A DNA stretch of 64,000 nt from Microcella alkalica (GTDB lineage Bacteria > Actinomycetota > Actinomycetes > Actinomycetales > Microbacteriaceae): the NCBI RefSeq assembly GCF_014595885.1, contig NZ_JABUKC010000002.1, forward strand, positions 1-64,000, in the 5' to 3' direction. Numbering within the stretch: the first letter of the stretch is position 1; each line of letters begins with the position of its first letter. The position numbers and the translations under genes were made by a program. A model generated the notes under the pieces. The model saw nothing but the letters and a program-made list of their open reading frames with translations, was not told where the DNA came from and made no database searches. Shown in pieces: positions 54,110-63,938 of this stretch.

Positions 54110-55462
54110 TTGGTCCAGTCCACGGTTGAGAAGCTCAGCGCCACGCGGGTCAAGATCGCCATCACGGTGACGCCCGACGAGCTCAAGCCCAGCATCCAGC
54201 ACGCGTACAAGCACATCGCCGAGTCGGTGAACATCCCGGGCTTCCGCAAGGGCAAGGTGCCGCCGCCCATCATCGACCAGCGCGTCGGCCGCGGCGAGGT
54301 CATCAACCACGCCGTCAGCGAGGGTCTGGACACGTTCTTCCGCGACGCGGTGCAGCAGAACAAGCTGCGCACGCTCGGCCGCCCCTCGGCCGACGTGACC
54401 GAGTGGCCGAGCGAGAAGGACTTCTCCGGCGACCTCAAGGTCGAGATCGAGGTGGATGTCCGCCCCGAGTTCGAGATCCCCGCCTACGAGGGCATCGAGC
54501 TCACCGTCGACGCCGCCGAGGTGACCGACGAGGAGGTGCAGGCCGAGCTCGAGAACCTGCGCAGCCGCTTCGGCACGCTCGTCACCGTCGACCGCCCCGC
54601 CAAGAGCGGCGACTTCGTGCAGGTCGACCTCGTCGCCACCGTCGGCGGCACCACGGTCGACACGGCCAACTCGATCTCCTACGAGGTCGGCTCCGGCCAG
54701 CTCATCGAGGGCATCGACGAGGCGCTCGACTCGCTCAGCGCGGGTGAGACGACCACGTTCGAGTCGGTGCTGCTCGGCGGCGACCACGAGGGCGAGACCG
54801 CGCAGATCGAGGTCACGCTGCAGTCGGTGAAGGAGCGCGAGCTGCCCGAGGCCGACGACGAGTTCGCGCAGATCGCCAGCCAGTTCGACACGATCGGCGA
54901 GCTGACCGACGACATCCGCGAGCAGGTCAAGCGCCAGAAGGCCTTCGGCCAGGGCGCGCAGGCCCGCGACCTGCTGCTGGAGAAGCTGCTCGAGCAGGTC
55001 GAGATCCCCGTGCCGGAGGCGCTCGTCGAGACCGAGGTGCACCGTCACCTCGAGAACGAGAACCGCCTCGAGGACGACGTGCACCGCGCCGAGGTCACCG
55101 AGTCGACGCAGAAGACGTTCGTCAACCAGATCTTCCTCGACGCGCTCGCCGAGAAGGAGGAGGTGAAAGTGAGCCAGCAGGAGCTCACCCAGTACCTCAT
55201 CCAGGGCGCCGCGCAGTACAACATGGAGCCGGGCGAGTTCATCAAGATCCTCGACCAGAACGGCCAGATCCCCCAGATGGTCGGCGAGGTCGCCCGCTCG
55301 AAGGCGCTCTCGATCGCCCTCAGCAAGGCGAAGGTCGTCGACAGCAAGGGCGAGACCGTCGACCTGTCGGCGTTTACGGCCGCCGCGACGGCGCCTGTCG
55401 CCGAGTCGGTCGTCGTCGACGACGAGGGCGACGACCACGACCACGAGGGCCACGACCACTAG
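54110..55462 (+). CDS. tig: Trigger factor, ribosome-bound chaperone and PPIase
   Basis: A 450-residue trigger factor. The N-terminal ribosome-binding domain has the signature GFRKGKVPP (near 45), followed by an FKBP-type prolyl isomerase domain (about 155-245) and a helical C-terminal chaperone domain. It ends in an acidic His/Asp-rich tail ([10 protein letters not shown]). The start is TTG 54110, supported by CAGGAGA at 54095-54101. It heads a gene block followed by clpP1, clpP2 and clpX, as in other actinobacteria. The terminator 55481-55512 ends the transcript. Confidence 0.96.
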   Translation: MVQSTVEKLSATRVKIAITVTPDELKPSIQHAYKHIAESVNIPGFRKGKVPPPIIDQRVGRGEVINHAVSEGLDTFFRDAVQQNKLRTLGRPSADVTEWPSEKDFSGDLKVEIEVDVRPEFEIPAYEGIELTVDAAEVTDEEVQAELENLRSRFGTLVTVDRPAKSGDFVQVDLVATVGGTTVDTANSISYEVGSGQLIEGIDEALDSLSAGETTTFESVLLGGDHEGETAQIEVTLQSVKERELPEADDEFAQIASQFDTIGELTDDIREQVKRQKAFGQGAQARDLLLEKLLEQVEIPVPEALVETEVHRHLENENRLEDDVHRAEVTESTQKTFVNQIFLDALAEKEEVKVSQQELTQYLIQGAAQYNMEPGEFIKILDQNGQIPQMVGEVARSKALSIALSKAKVVDSKGETVDLSAFTAAATAPVAESVVVDDEGDDHDHEGHDH

Positions 55463-55480
55463 TCGATCCGCCGTCGCACG

Positions 55481-55512
55481 ACGGGCCCGGAGCGTTCGCG
55501 CTCCGGGCCCGT
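55481..55512 (+). terminator. Hairpin terminator with TTCG tetraloop after tig
   Basis: ACGGGCCCGGAGCG-TTCG-CGCTCCGGGCCCGT, a 14-bp perfect stem. It sits between convergent tig and GNAT genes. Confidence 0.88.
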
Positions 55513-55553
55513 TCGCGTGAGCGAGGGAGCGCGAGACCGCCCCGCGCCGCCCC

Positions 55554-56150
55554 TCAGAGCCGCAGGCCGAGGATGAGCCCGCCGTCGTCCTCGACGGCGA
55601 CCTCCGCGAATCCGAGATGCCGGTAGAACGCGATCGCTCGGGCGTTGTCGGCGTCGACCCCGAGGTGCAGGCCGCTGATGCCGCGCTGCCGCAGCCGGTC
55701 GACGAGCCGCTCGATGAGCATCCGCCCGATGCCCTGCCCCTGCGCGCGCGGCAGCAGGTTGACGTGCAGATGCGCCGGGAACACCTCGGTGATCGCCGCC
55801 GGCGTGACCTCGGGGCGGTGGATGCTGCGCACGAGCGCCTCGTCGGCCTCGCGCCGCGCGACCCCGAGCGGATACCGCTCGCGCAGCCCCGGCCACCACC
55901 GCTGCTCGCACCACGCCTCGAAGTCGGAGGTCGACCCCACCCCGACGAGGTACCCGGCCACGCCCCGCTCGTCGTCGACGACGTCGCACAGCGCCGGGTC
56001 GAACGTCGCCTGCGGCCCGACCCACAGGTGGCCGAGCAGGTCGGGGTCGTCGTGATCGGCGCTCGCGTCGTCGCCCGCGCGCCCGGTCAGCAAACACGCG
56101 CGGTACAGGGCGGGCAGATCGGCGGCGATCGGAGCTCGGAAGCGCACCAT
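55554..56150 (-). CDS. GNAT-family N-acetyltransferase
   Basis: A 198-residue GNAT acetyltransferase. The acetyl-CoA binding motif (Q/R-x-x-G-x-G/A) is RAQGQGIGRML (near 135-145), preceded by HLHVNLLP and followed by LHLGVDADNARAIAFYRHLGFAEV, typical of motif B. It has a long N-terminal segment of the kind found in O-GlcNAcase-like or sialidase-associated acetyltransferases. ATG 56150 is chosen over the frame from 56345. Substrate unknown. Confidence 0.88.
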   Translation of the reverse strand: MVRFRAPIAADLPALYRACLLTGRAGDDASADHDDPDLLGHLWVGPQATFDPALCDVVDDERGVAGYLVGVGSTSDFEAWCEQRWWPGLRERYPLGVARREADEALVRSIHRPEVTPAAITEVFPAHLHVNLLPRAQGQGIGRMLIERLVDRLRQRGISGLHLGVDADNARAIAFYRHLGFAEVAVEDDGGLILGLRL

Positions 56151-56262
56151 GCCGCCACGGTAGCCCGGCGGGCCGCACGCCGCGCATTGCCGGGTATCGC
56201 GCGCAGGAGTAGCGTGCGAGCAGTCCTGCACCGCCCTCGCCCCACCCCTCGAGAGGCCCCTC

Positions 56263-56853
56263 GTGAACGCTCGCATCATCGCCCCGACCCTCCTCGCACT
56301 GCTCGCGGCGCCGCTCCTCGCGGGATGCGCCGCCGACGTCGACACGAGCGGAGCGGTGCGCGTCGATCAGCCGACCTCGGTGACGGCCGACGAGCTGGCG
56401 ACCGCCGCCGAGGGCGTCGTCGCCGAGCAGGGGTTCGACGTCGACATCGACTGCGGCACCGACGACGTTCCGCTCGAGGTCGGCACCGCGGTCGAGTGCG
56501 CCGGGTTCGACGAGGCGAGCGAGACCTCCGGCACGTACACGGTCACGATCACGAGCGTCGACGGCGCCGACTACGGCATCGAGGTCGTCGGCAGCGCGGC
56601 GCAGCCGAGCGACCCGGCCGCGCCGGAACCCGCCCTGGAGTCGGCCGCCGCGTTCACCGAGCTCGTGGCCAGCCTCGTCACCGACCAGACCGGCGAGGAG
56701 GCGACCGTCGACTGCGGCACTGCCGACATCGAGATCTTCGAGGGTCAGGAGGTGCGCTGCAGCTACGAGACCGCCTCGTACATGGGGGTGCTCATCGCCA
56801 CCGTGACCCTGTTCGACGGCTCGTACTACGAGATCTCCGTCGCCGACGAGTAG
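56263..56853 (+). CDS. Lipoprotein with two DUF4333-like repeats
   Basis: A 196-residue lipoprotein with signal sequence and lipobox LLAGC (Cys22). The rest contains two similar repeats, each with an ECG-type pattern: VDIDCGTDDVPLEVGTAVECAGF.. and ATVDCGTADIEIFEGQEVRCSY... each with two Cys that could make a disulfide. This resembles DUF4333. The start is GTG 56263. It is divergent from the GNAT gene and upstream of clpP1. Function unknown. Confidence 0.78.
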   Translation: MNARIIAPTLLALLAAPLLAGCAADVDTSGAVRVDQPTSVTADELATAAEGVVAEQGFDVDIDCGTDDVPLEVGTAVECAGFDEASETSGTYTVTITSVDGADYGIEVVGSAAQPSDPAAPEPALESAAAFTELVASLVTDQTGEEATVDCGTADIEIFEGQEVRCSYETASYMGVLIATVTLFDGSYYEISVADE

Positions 56854-56878
56854 CCCTCGCGACACCTGCTCTGCCCAC

Positions 56879-56918
56879 GGCGAACACGGCCGGGCGGGCG
56901 GTTCAGCTTCTGTAGATT
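56879..56918 (+). promoter_or_regulatory. clpP1 promoter with GGCGAAC half-site
   Basis: TAGATT (56913-56918) is a good -10 box but no matching -35 box is seen 16-18 bases upstream, as in activator-dependent promoters. GGCGAAC at 56879-56885 matches one half of the ClgR box (RGCGAAC). ClgR activation of clpP1P2 is known in corynebacteria and Streptomyces; its action here is inferred. Confidence 0.45.
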
Positions 56919-56949
56919 CGACTCACGAGACGAACAGGAGCTCATCCCC

Positions 56950-57537
56950 ATGGCCGAACCGGCAATGCCCAACAGCGTTTTCGACCGACTCCTCAAAGAC
57001 CGCATCATCTGGCTCGGGTCGGAGGTGCGCGACGAGAACGCCAATGAGATCGCGGCGAAGCTGCTGCTGCTCGCGGCGGAGGACCCCGAGAAGGACATCT
57101 ACCTCTACATCAACAGCCCGGGCGGCTCGATCACGGCGGGCATGGCGATCTACGACACGATGCAGTTCGTGCCGAACGACATCGTCACGGTCGGCATCGG
57201 CATGGCCGCCTCGATGGGGCAGCTGCTGCTGACGGCCGGCACGAAGGGCAAGCGCTACATCACGCCGAACGCGCGCGTGCTGCTGCACCAGCCGCACGGC
57301 GGCTTCGGCGGCACGGCGAGCGACATCCAGACGCAGGCCGCGCTCATCACCGACATGAAGCACCGCCTCGCCGCGATCACCGCCGAGGCGACGGGCAAGA
57401 CCGTCGAGCAGATCAACGCGGACGGCGACCGCGACCGCTGGTTCAACGCCGACGAGGCGCTCGAGTACGGCTTCGTCGACCACATCCGCGCCTCGGCCTC
57501 CGACGTGGTCGGCGGCGGCGGCACCGAGCACAGCTGA
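56950..57537 (+). CDS. clpP1: ATP-dependent Clp protease proteolytic subunit ClpP1
   Basis: A 195-residue ClpP peptidase. The catalytic triad is Ser88 (GMAASMGQ), His113 (LLHQPHGG) and an Asp in the DRDRW segment near 160. It forms a double-ring serine protease with ClpP2 and works with ClpX or ClpC. ATG 56950 follows an ACAGGAG ribosome binding site. Twenty-five bases separate it from clpP2, so they are co-transcribed. Confidence 0.96.
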   Translation: MAEPAMPNSVFDRLLKDRIIWLGSEVRDENANEIAAKLLLLAAEDPEKDIYLYINSPGGSITAGMAIYDTMQFVPNDIVTVGIGMAASMGQLLLTAGTKGKRYITPNARVLLHQPHGGFGGTASDIQTQAALITDMKHRLAAITAEATGKTVEQINADGDRDRWFNADEALEYGFVDHIRASASDVVGGGGTEHS

Positions 57538-57562
57538 TCGCGCGAGACGAGAAGAGAGAGAC

Positions 57563-58225
57563 ATGGAGACCCCGAACCTCGGCGGCACCCCGCTCGCGAT
57601 GCCGAGCAGCCGCTACATCCTCCCCAGCTTCGAGGAGCGCACGGCCTACGGCTACAAGCGTCAGGATCCGTACGCGAAGCTCTTCGAGGACCGCATCATC
57701 TTCCTCGGCGTGCAGGTCGACGACGCGAGCGCCGATGACGTCATGGCCCAGCTGCTCGTGCTCGAGTCGCAGGATCCCGATCGCGACATCGTCATGTACA
57801 TCAACAGCCCCGGCGGCTCGTTCACGGCGATGACCGCGATCTACGACACGATGCAGTACATCCGCCCGCAGATCCAGACGGTCGTGCTCGGCCAGGCGGC
57901 GTCGGCCGCGGCGGTGCTGCTGGCCGCCGGCACGCCCGGCAAGCGCCTCGCGCTGCCGAACGCGCGCGTGCTCATTCACCAGCCGGCGACCGGTGACGCG
58001 GGTCGCGGCCAGGCGAGCGACATCGAGATCCAGGCGAAGGAGATCGCGCGCCTGCGCGAGTGGCTCGAGGTGACGCTCTCGAAGCACTCCAACCGCACCG
58101 TCGAGCAGGTCAACAAGGACATCGACCGCGACAAGATCCTCATCGCGGAGGAGGCCCTGGAGTACGGCCTCATCGACCAGGTGCTCACGAGCCGCAAGAC
58201 GCTGCCGGCGCTCACCGCGAGCTGA
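57563..58225 (+). CDS. clpP2: ATP-dependent Clp protease proteolytic subunit ClpP2
   Basis: A 220-residue second ClpP. The catalytic Ser114 (GQAASAAAV) and His139 (LIHQPATG) are present, as are the NSPGGSFTA and [11 protein letters not shown] segments. The longer N terminus ([30 protein letters not shown]) is typical of actinobacterial ClpP2. It forms the mixed ClpP1P2 tetradecamer. The 22-bp hairpin 58247-58296 ends the operon. Confidence 0.96.
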   Translation: METPNLGGTPLAMPSSRYILPSFEERTAYGYKRQDPYAKLFEDRIIFLGVQVDDASADDVMAQLLVLESQDPDRDIVMYINSPGGSFTAMTAIYDTMQYIRPQIQTVVLGQAASAAAVLLAAGTPGKRLALPNARVLIHQPATGDAGRGQASDIEIQAKEIARLREWLEVTLSKHSNRTVEQVNKDIDRDKILIAEEALEYGLIDQVLTSRKTLPALTAS

Positions 58226-58246
58226 CGTCACCGGCGCCGACGCGCG

Positions 58247-58296
58247 AACGACCGCGGGCCCCGCATCCGACTACCGGATGCGGGGCCCGCGTCGTT
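58247..58296. terminator. Strong bidirectional hairpin after clpP2
   Basis: Left arm 58247-58269 and right arm 58275-58296 pair over 22 bases with a single bulged C; the core is CGCGGGCCCCGCATCCG. It separates clpP2 from the convergent CopC-domain gene. Confidence 0.88.
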
Positions 58297-58305
58297 CTCG
58301 CCCGC

Positions 58306-58947
58306 TCAGTCGCCGGCGGGTCGGCGTCGATTCGCGAGCACGATGGTCGTCGCGACGGCGGCCGCGGCGAGGATGCCCCCACCGATCCACGCGACGGCAC
58401 CGAGCACCGCCGCACCCTCATCGCCGGCCGCGCCCGTCGCGGGCTCCTCGCCGGAGCCGGAGCCGGAGCCCGCCGTCGCCTCACCGCTCGCCTCGCCGCC
58501 GCATGCCGGCTGCTCGGTCGAGCCTTCGCTCACGACGGCGTCGCCCGTCGGCGCGTAGGTGAAGGCGTAGGTGTCCGACAGCGTGTGGCCGTCGCTCGAG
58601 ACGTACTGGAAGGTCATCGAGTACTCGCCGGCCTCACCGAGCGCGGCGGGAGCCGACATCGTCGGCCCCTCCACCTCGACGCAGCCGTCGCCGTAGTACC
58701 GCCCCTCGGCGTCGGTGACGACGATCGCGAAGGCGCTGCCGTTGCCGTCGAGCTCGAGCAGCGGGTTGTTGGCCGTCACCGTCCACGCCGCGGGCAGCTC
58801 GGTGATCGTCGCGCCGTCAGCGGGCGTGGAGTCGACGACGTAGTCGTGCGCCGCCGCGGGCGAGGCGAGGCCGACCGCGAGCGCGACGCCCGCGAGGGCG
58901 CCGAGCCCGGCGACGGCGCGCCGCGAGCGGGTCACGCCGGCGGTCAC
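58306..58947 (-). CDS. CopC-domain copper-binding protein
   Basis: A 213-residue exported protein. The signal peptide ends at PAAAHDYVV, leaving an N-terminal His (residue 34) as in CopC copper sites. The CopC domain (about 34-135) has VDSTPADGATITELPAAWTVT and SSDGHTLSDTYAFTY, with the second His. A Gly/Glu/Ser-rich linker leads to a C-terminal membrane helix (about 182-205). The start is GTG 58947, overlapping the stop of the ycnI-like gene (GTGA). Together they likely handle copper at the cell surface. Confidence 0.85.
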   Translation of the reverse strand: MTAGVTRSRRAVAGLGALAGVALAVGLASPAAAHDYVVDSTPADGATITELPAAWTVTANNPLLELDGNGSAFAIVVTDAEGRYYGDGCVEVEGPTMSAPAALGEAGEYSMTFQYVSSDGHTLSDTYAFTYAPTGDAVVSEGSTEQPACGGEASGEATAGSGSGSGEEPATGAAGDEGAAVLGAVAWIGGGILAAAAVATTIVLANRRRPAGD

Positions 58948-59687
58948 GAGGTCGCGCCCTTCCGGCGGACGAGCGCCAGGGTGAGCGCCGCGGTGCCGGC
59001 GACGAGGCCGAGCGCGCCGAGGATGCGTGCGACGAGGTCATCGCCCGGCGCGGCCGCCACGGCGGTGCTCGACGAGGCGAGCTCGGTCGAGCCCTCGTCG
59101 CCGTGCTCTGCCGCACCGTCGGCGTGCGCGTCAGCGGCGCCGTGCTCGTCGGCCGCGACGGCGTCGGTGAGGGTCACGCTGGGCGCATCCTCACCGGCCC
59201 ACGTCGCCGTGCCGACCTCGCACGTCTGGGTCGTCGGGAACTCGATGCGCTCGCCCGCCTCGCCCTCCGGCAGGGTGAGCTGCAGCTCGAAGGTGTCGCG
59301 GTAGCCGTCCTGCAGGGGGGCGTCGATCGCGGTGTAGACGACCTGGCCGACGCGCTCGGTGAGCGTCTCGTACTCGGTCTCGATCGGCTCGTCGAGGGGC
59401 ACCATGACCTTCTCGACGGTCCAGAGCGGGTTGATGGTCGGCGTCACGGCGGGGATCGCCTCGGGGATGTCGATCGTGACGACGCGCGTCGGCGAGCCCT
59501 CGCAGCCGTGCGGCACCGAGAAGGTGACGACGGCGCGGCCACCGGGAGCGGTCGAGTCGCTCGACGCGCCCACGTGGGCGAGGGCCGCGGTCGGCGCGGC
59601 GAGCGCGAGGGCGGTGCCGCCGGCGAGGGCGAGTGCGGCGAGCCAAGCGCGGTCCGCGCGCATGGTGCTGGTGCGGAAAGCGGTCAT
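58944..59687 (-). CDS. YcnI-like copper-binding protein (DUF1775)
   Basis: A 247-residue exported protein of the YcnI/DUF1775 family. The signal peptide ends ALAHVGA, placing a His at the mature N terminus (copper ligand in YcnI). The domain has FSVPHGCEGSPTRVVTIDIPEAI, NPLWTVEKV and the late FPTTQTCEVGTATWAG. A His/Asp-rich linker (DEHGAADAHADGAAEHGDE) precedes a C-terminal membrane helix. It is co-translated with the CopC-domain gene. Copper binding is inferred from family and conserved His. Confidence 0.87.
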   Translation of the reverse strand: MTAFRTSTMRADRAWLAALALAGGTALALAAPTAALAHVGASSDSTAPGGRAVVTFSVPHGCEGSPTRVVTIDIPEAIPAVTPTINPLWTVEKVMVPLDEPIETEYETLTERVGQVVYTAIDAPLQDGYRDTFELQLTLPEGEAGERIEFPTTQTCEVGTATWAGEDAPSVTLTDAVAADEHGAADAHADGAAEHGDEGSTELASSSTAVAAAPGDDLVARILGALGLVAGTAALTLALVRRKGATS

Positions 59688-59767
59688 GGTCGTGCTCCTT
59701 GCTGAGAGTGCGCACGGGCATCGTCGGATGCCGGCTGGTGCGCGGTGAGAGAGGGGTCGCGGGATGC

Positions 59768-60436
59768 TCAGCGCGCGACGCGCGCGAGCCCCAGCACGGG
59801 CGGCCCGCGCCGACCCGACCCGCCGAGCACGACCACGACGAGGGCGAGGGGGTGCTCGACGGCGCCGAGCGGCGCGCGAGCGGGGGAGCGGAGCGCGGTC
59901 GCGGCGACCGGCTCCACGAGTCGCGTGAGCGCGAGCTCAAGCGCCTCGAGCGCAGCCGCGATCGCGGCGGCGCCGCGGCGCAGCAGCATGAACGACACGA
60001 TCGCCGCGAGCGCGTGGTGCGCGCCCATGAGGGCCGGCGCGGCTGCGTCGAGGGGGATGCCCGTGGCCGCGATCGCGGCGGAGGGCGCGGCGTGCGCGGC
60101 GTGCCCCGCGTGGCCGGCCACGGCATCCGCGGAGGCTGCGGCCGCACCGCCGCCTGCCGGCGCCAGCAGCGTGAACGCCGCGTGCTGCACGAGCTGGTCG
60201 AGGGCGACGAGGCCGGCGAGGCCGAGGCGCGAGAGCGCGCCGCTGCGCAGGGCCGAGAGCGCCGCCATGCCCAGGAATCCGGAGACGAGCCCCGCGACGA
60301 CGAGCGCCGTGAGGTGCGGGGGTGCGCCACCGGCGAGGGTGTGCGCGCTCGCGGCGACGACCGTGACGATGAGGGCGACGATCCACGCCGCGGCGACGCG
60401 CGAGCGGCGGGCGGCCAGGTCGGCGTGCATGGTCAT
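59768..60436 (-). CDS. His-rich membrane protein at head of copper cluster
   Basis: A 222-residue membrane protein with about five hydrophobic segments (near 15-35, 42-62, 72-93, 125-150, 155-180). Many His occur in the middle (AGHAGHAAHAAP and MGAHHALAA), which could bind metal. ATG 60436 follows a GGAAGGA ribosome binding site. It lies 80 bases upstream of the YcnI-like gene in the same direction. No family name is certain. A copper-transport or delivery role is suggested by context only. Confidence 0.65.
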   Translation of the reverse strand: MTMHADLAARRSRVAAAWIVALIVTVVAASAHTLAGGAPPHLTALVVAGLVSGFLGMAALSALRSGALSRLGLAGLVALDQLVQHAAFTLLAPAGGGAAAASADAVAGHAGHAAHAAPSAAIAATGIPLDAAAPALMGAHHALAAIVSFMLLRRGAAAIAAALEALELALTRLVEPVAATALRSPARAPLGAVEHPLALVVVVLGGSGRRGPPVLGLARVAR

Positions 60437-60617
60437 CGTCCTTCCAGGGTACGCCCGCGAGCGCGGGGTCGAGCTGTGTTCGGAGCGGCCCCGCCGAACG
60501 GTGGCTGAGAAGCCGTCGCGACCCGGCCGGAGGCTTGCTCGACACCCCGAGTCGCGGCGTGTCACGAACGTCGGTGCGGCGGGCTAGGCTCGGGGGCAAC
60601 CAGGGAGGAGGGCGCTC

Positions 60618-61895
<1,278 letters not shown>

Positions 61896-61986
61896 CCGCC
61901 TTAGGCCGCTTTCGCCCCGCGCGGGCAGTCGCTCGCCGCGCGCGTGCGCACTCGATTCACGGGGATGCCCGGTCTACGCTGACGCC

Positions 61987-62511
61987 ATGATCGAGCCCCA
62001 GCGCGACCGCCTGCGATCCCTGCCCGACTTCCCCGCCGAGCTGCCGACCTTCGACCCCGAGTCGGCGCCCGCCGACCCGCAGCAGCTCTTCGTCGCATGG
62101 CTCGACGACGCTCTCGCCCACGGCGTGCTACAGCCGCACGCGTGCACGCTGTCGACCGCCGGCCCGACCGGGCACGTGACCGCGCGCACGCTCATCCTGA
62201 AAGACCTCGTCGACGGCCTCTGGGTCTTCGCTGGCGCCCGCTCCACCCGCAAGGGCGTCGACCTCGCCGCGAACCCCTCCGCCGCGCTCACCTTCTACTG
62301 GCCGACCCGGGGCCGACAGGTGCGCGTCACCGGTGAGGTCGAGGAGCTGCCGAGCGAGGTCGCCGCCGCCGACTGGCGCGCCCGCCCGGCGACGACGGGC
62401 GACACGAACCCCGACTGGGCGGCGTGGGCGCTCACGCCGACCGAGATCGAGTTCTGGCAGGCGCGGCACGACCGCGACCACGTGCGCCACTGGTACCGCT
62501 TCGGCGGCTGA
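61987..62511 (+). CDS. Pyridoxamine 5'-phosphate oxidase family, short PdxH-like
   Basis: A 174-residue FMN-binding split barrel protein with ARTLILKDLVDGLWVFAGARSTRKGVDLAANPSAALTFYWPTRGRQVRVTGEVEEL, as in PdxH, and a C-terminal FWQARHDRDHVRHWYRF. Full PdxH is usually 210-230 residues and ends in an RLxP motif, which is not seen; thus it may be a related phenazine-type or general PNPOx enzyme. Start ATG 61987. It lies 91 bases after clpX and is followed by a terminator. Confidence 0.82.
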   Translation: MIEPQRDRLRSLPDFPAELPTFDPESAPADPQQLFVAWLDDALAHGVLQPHACTLSTAGPTGHVTARTLILKDLVDGLWVFAGARSTRKGVDLAANPSAALTFYWPTRGRQVRVTGEVEELPSEVAAADWRARPATTGDTNPDWAAWALTPTEIEFWQARHDRDHVRHWYRFGG

Positions 62512-62572
62512 CCCCCCCTGCGGTGCGCGCTGCGCCGCGCCGCTCGCCTCGCCGCACCGCCGTTCCCTTTCC

Positions 62573-62611
62573 CCGACGCCGCCCGTCGCCTTTTCGGCCG
62601 GGCGGCGTCGG
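62573..62611 (+). terminator. Hairpin terminator after PdxH-like gene
   Basis: CCGACGCCGCCCG (62573-62585) and CGGGCGGCGTCGG (62599-62611) form a perfect 13-bp stem, with TTTT inside the 13-base loop. Confidence 0.75.
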
Positions 62612-62630
62612 CGTGTCCGCGCGCCAACGC

Positions 62631-62679
62631 TTGACATCTTTCGGGACTTCATTCTACGGTTTGTTTAGTCCTGAACTAA
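62631..62679 (+). promoter_or_regulatory. ROK gene promoter and operator
   Basis: TTGACA (62631-62636) is a consensus -35 box; TACGGT (62655-62660, 18-base spacer) or TCTACG (16-base spacer) serve as -10. Just downstream TTAGT-CCTGA-ACTAA (62665-62679) is an inverted repeat fitting ROK-family operators, placed to block transcription. Confidence 0.65.
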
Positions 62680-62687
62680 GGGGAACG

Positions 62688-63938
62688 ATGATGTCTCGCC
62701 CGATGGCCCGCTCCGACGTCAACCGGTCGGCGATCCTCGCCCACCTCGGTGCCCACGGTCCCGCCTCGCGCGCCGAGCTGGCCCGCGCGCTCGCGGTCTC
62801 GCCGGCGCTGATGACGCAGCTCACGAAAGACCTCATCGCCGACGGGCTCATCTCAGAGCGCGAGCAGCAGGCCTCGCAGGGCGGGCGGCCCGCGCGCATG
62901 CTCGGTCTCGTCGCCGAGGCGGGTCGGGCGGTGGGCGTGAAGGTCGCCGCCGACCACGTCGCCTTCGTGGAGGTCGGCATCGATGGCGGCGTCGTGCGCA
63001 CCGCCTCCGAGCCCTTCGAGGCGGCCTCGACGACGATGCTCACCGAGCTCGTTGGCCTGCTGCGCCGCTTCATCGACGGCGGCGCCGACACCCCGCTGCT
63101 GGGCATCGGCGTGGGCGTGCCCGGCGAGGTGGATGCCCAGGCCAGCGGCGTCGTCAACTCCACGCAGCTCGGCTGGCGCAACGCGCCCATCGGCGACACG
63201 CTGCGGCGTGAGCTGCGCATGCCCGTGCTCGTCGAGAACAACGTCAACGCCCTCGCGATGGCCGAGCGGCTCTACGGCCTCGGCCAGCGGCACCGCAGCT
63301 TCCTCGTCGTCACGATCGGCACCGGCGTCGGCGCCGCGATCGTCATCGACGGTCTCGTCGTGCGCGGCACGAGCGGCGGCGCCGGCGAGATCGGCCACAT
63401 CCCTGTGCGCGAGACCGGCCCCGTCTGCTCGTGCGGCGGCATCGGCTGCCTCGAGACCTTCGTGGGCGAGGCGGGCCTCGTGCGCACGGCGCGCGAGCGC
63501 GGCGTCATCGGCGCGAGCGCGGGCATCGCGGCGCTGCGCTCGGCGGCCGCCTCGGGCGACGCGGCCGCCGTGGCCGTCTTCGAGGAGGCCGGGCACCTGC
63601 TCGGCCGCACGCTCGCCGGGCTCGTGCACGCGCTCGACCCGGAGATCATCATCGTGCTTGGCGAGGGCACCGCCGACTGGGAGCACTGGTCGTTCGGCTT
63701 CGAGCCCGCCTTCCGCGCCGCCCTCATGGCGTCGCGCCGCGGGCTGCCGGTCGCGGTCGAGTCGTGGCAGGACGACAGCTGGGCGCAGGGTGCGGCGACG
63801 CTCGTGCTCGCGACGCCCTTCGACGCCGAGGGTCTCGCCGGCGAGCAGGGCGACCTCGTGCGCCAGCGACTCGTCACGCAGGCCGGAGTCGCCGGCGACG
63901 GCGCGAGCGGCTCGGCATCCCCGGGTGGCGCGCGATGA
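62688..63938 (+). CDS. ROK-family transcriptional regulator
   Basis: A 416-residue ROK regulator (NagC/XylR type). An N-terminal winged helix (about 5-70: NRSAILAHLGAHGPASRAELARALAVSPALMTQLTKDLIADGLI) precedes a sugar-kinase-like domain with the conserved GIGVGVPGEVD, ENNVNALAMAE, IGTGVGAAIVIDG, GEIGHIPV and the zinc site CSCGGIGCLE. It should sense a sugar or sugar phosphate. Start ATG 62688, or ATG 62691, after AAGGGGA. The next gene starts in its stop (ATGA), so it heads a sugar-uptake or sugar-use operon. Confidence 0.93.
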   Translation: MMSRPMARSDVNRSAILAHLGAHGPASRAELARALAVSPALMTQLTKDLIADGLISEREQQASQGGRPARMLGLVAEAGRAVGVKVAADHVAFVEVGIDGGVVRTASEPFEAASTTMLTELVGLLRRFIDGGADTPLLGIGVGVPGEVDAQASGVVNSTQLGWRNAPIGDTLRRELRMPVLVENNVNALAMAERLYGLGQRHRSFLVVTIGTGVGAAIVIDGLVVRGTSGGAGEIGHIPVRETGPVCSCGGIGCLETFVGEAGLVRTARERGVIGASAGIAALRSAAASGDAAAVAVFEEAGHLLGRTLAGLVHALDPEIIIVLGEGTADWEHWSFGFEPAFRAALMASRRGLPVAVESWQDDSWAQGAATLVLATPFDAEGLAGEQGDLVRQRLVTQAGVAGDGASGSASPGGAR

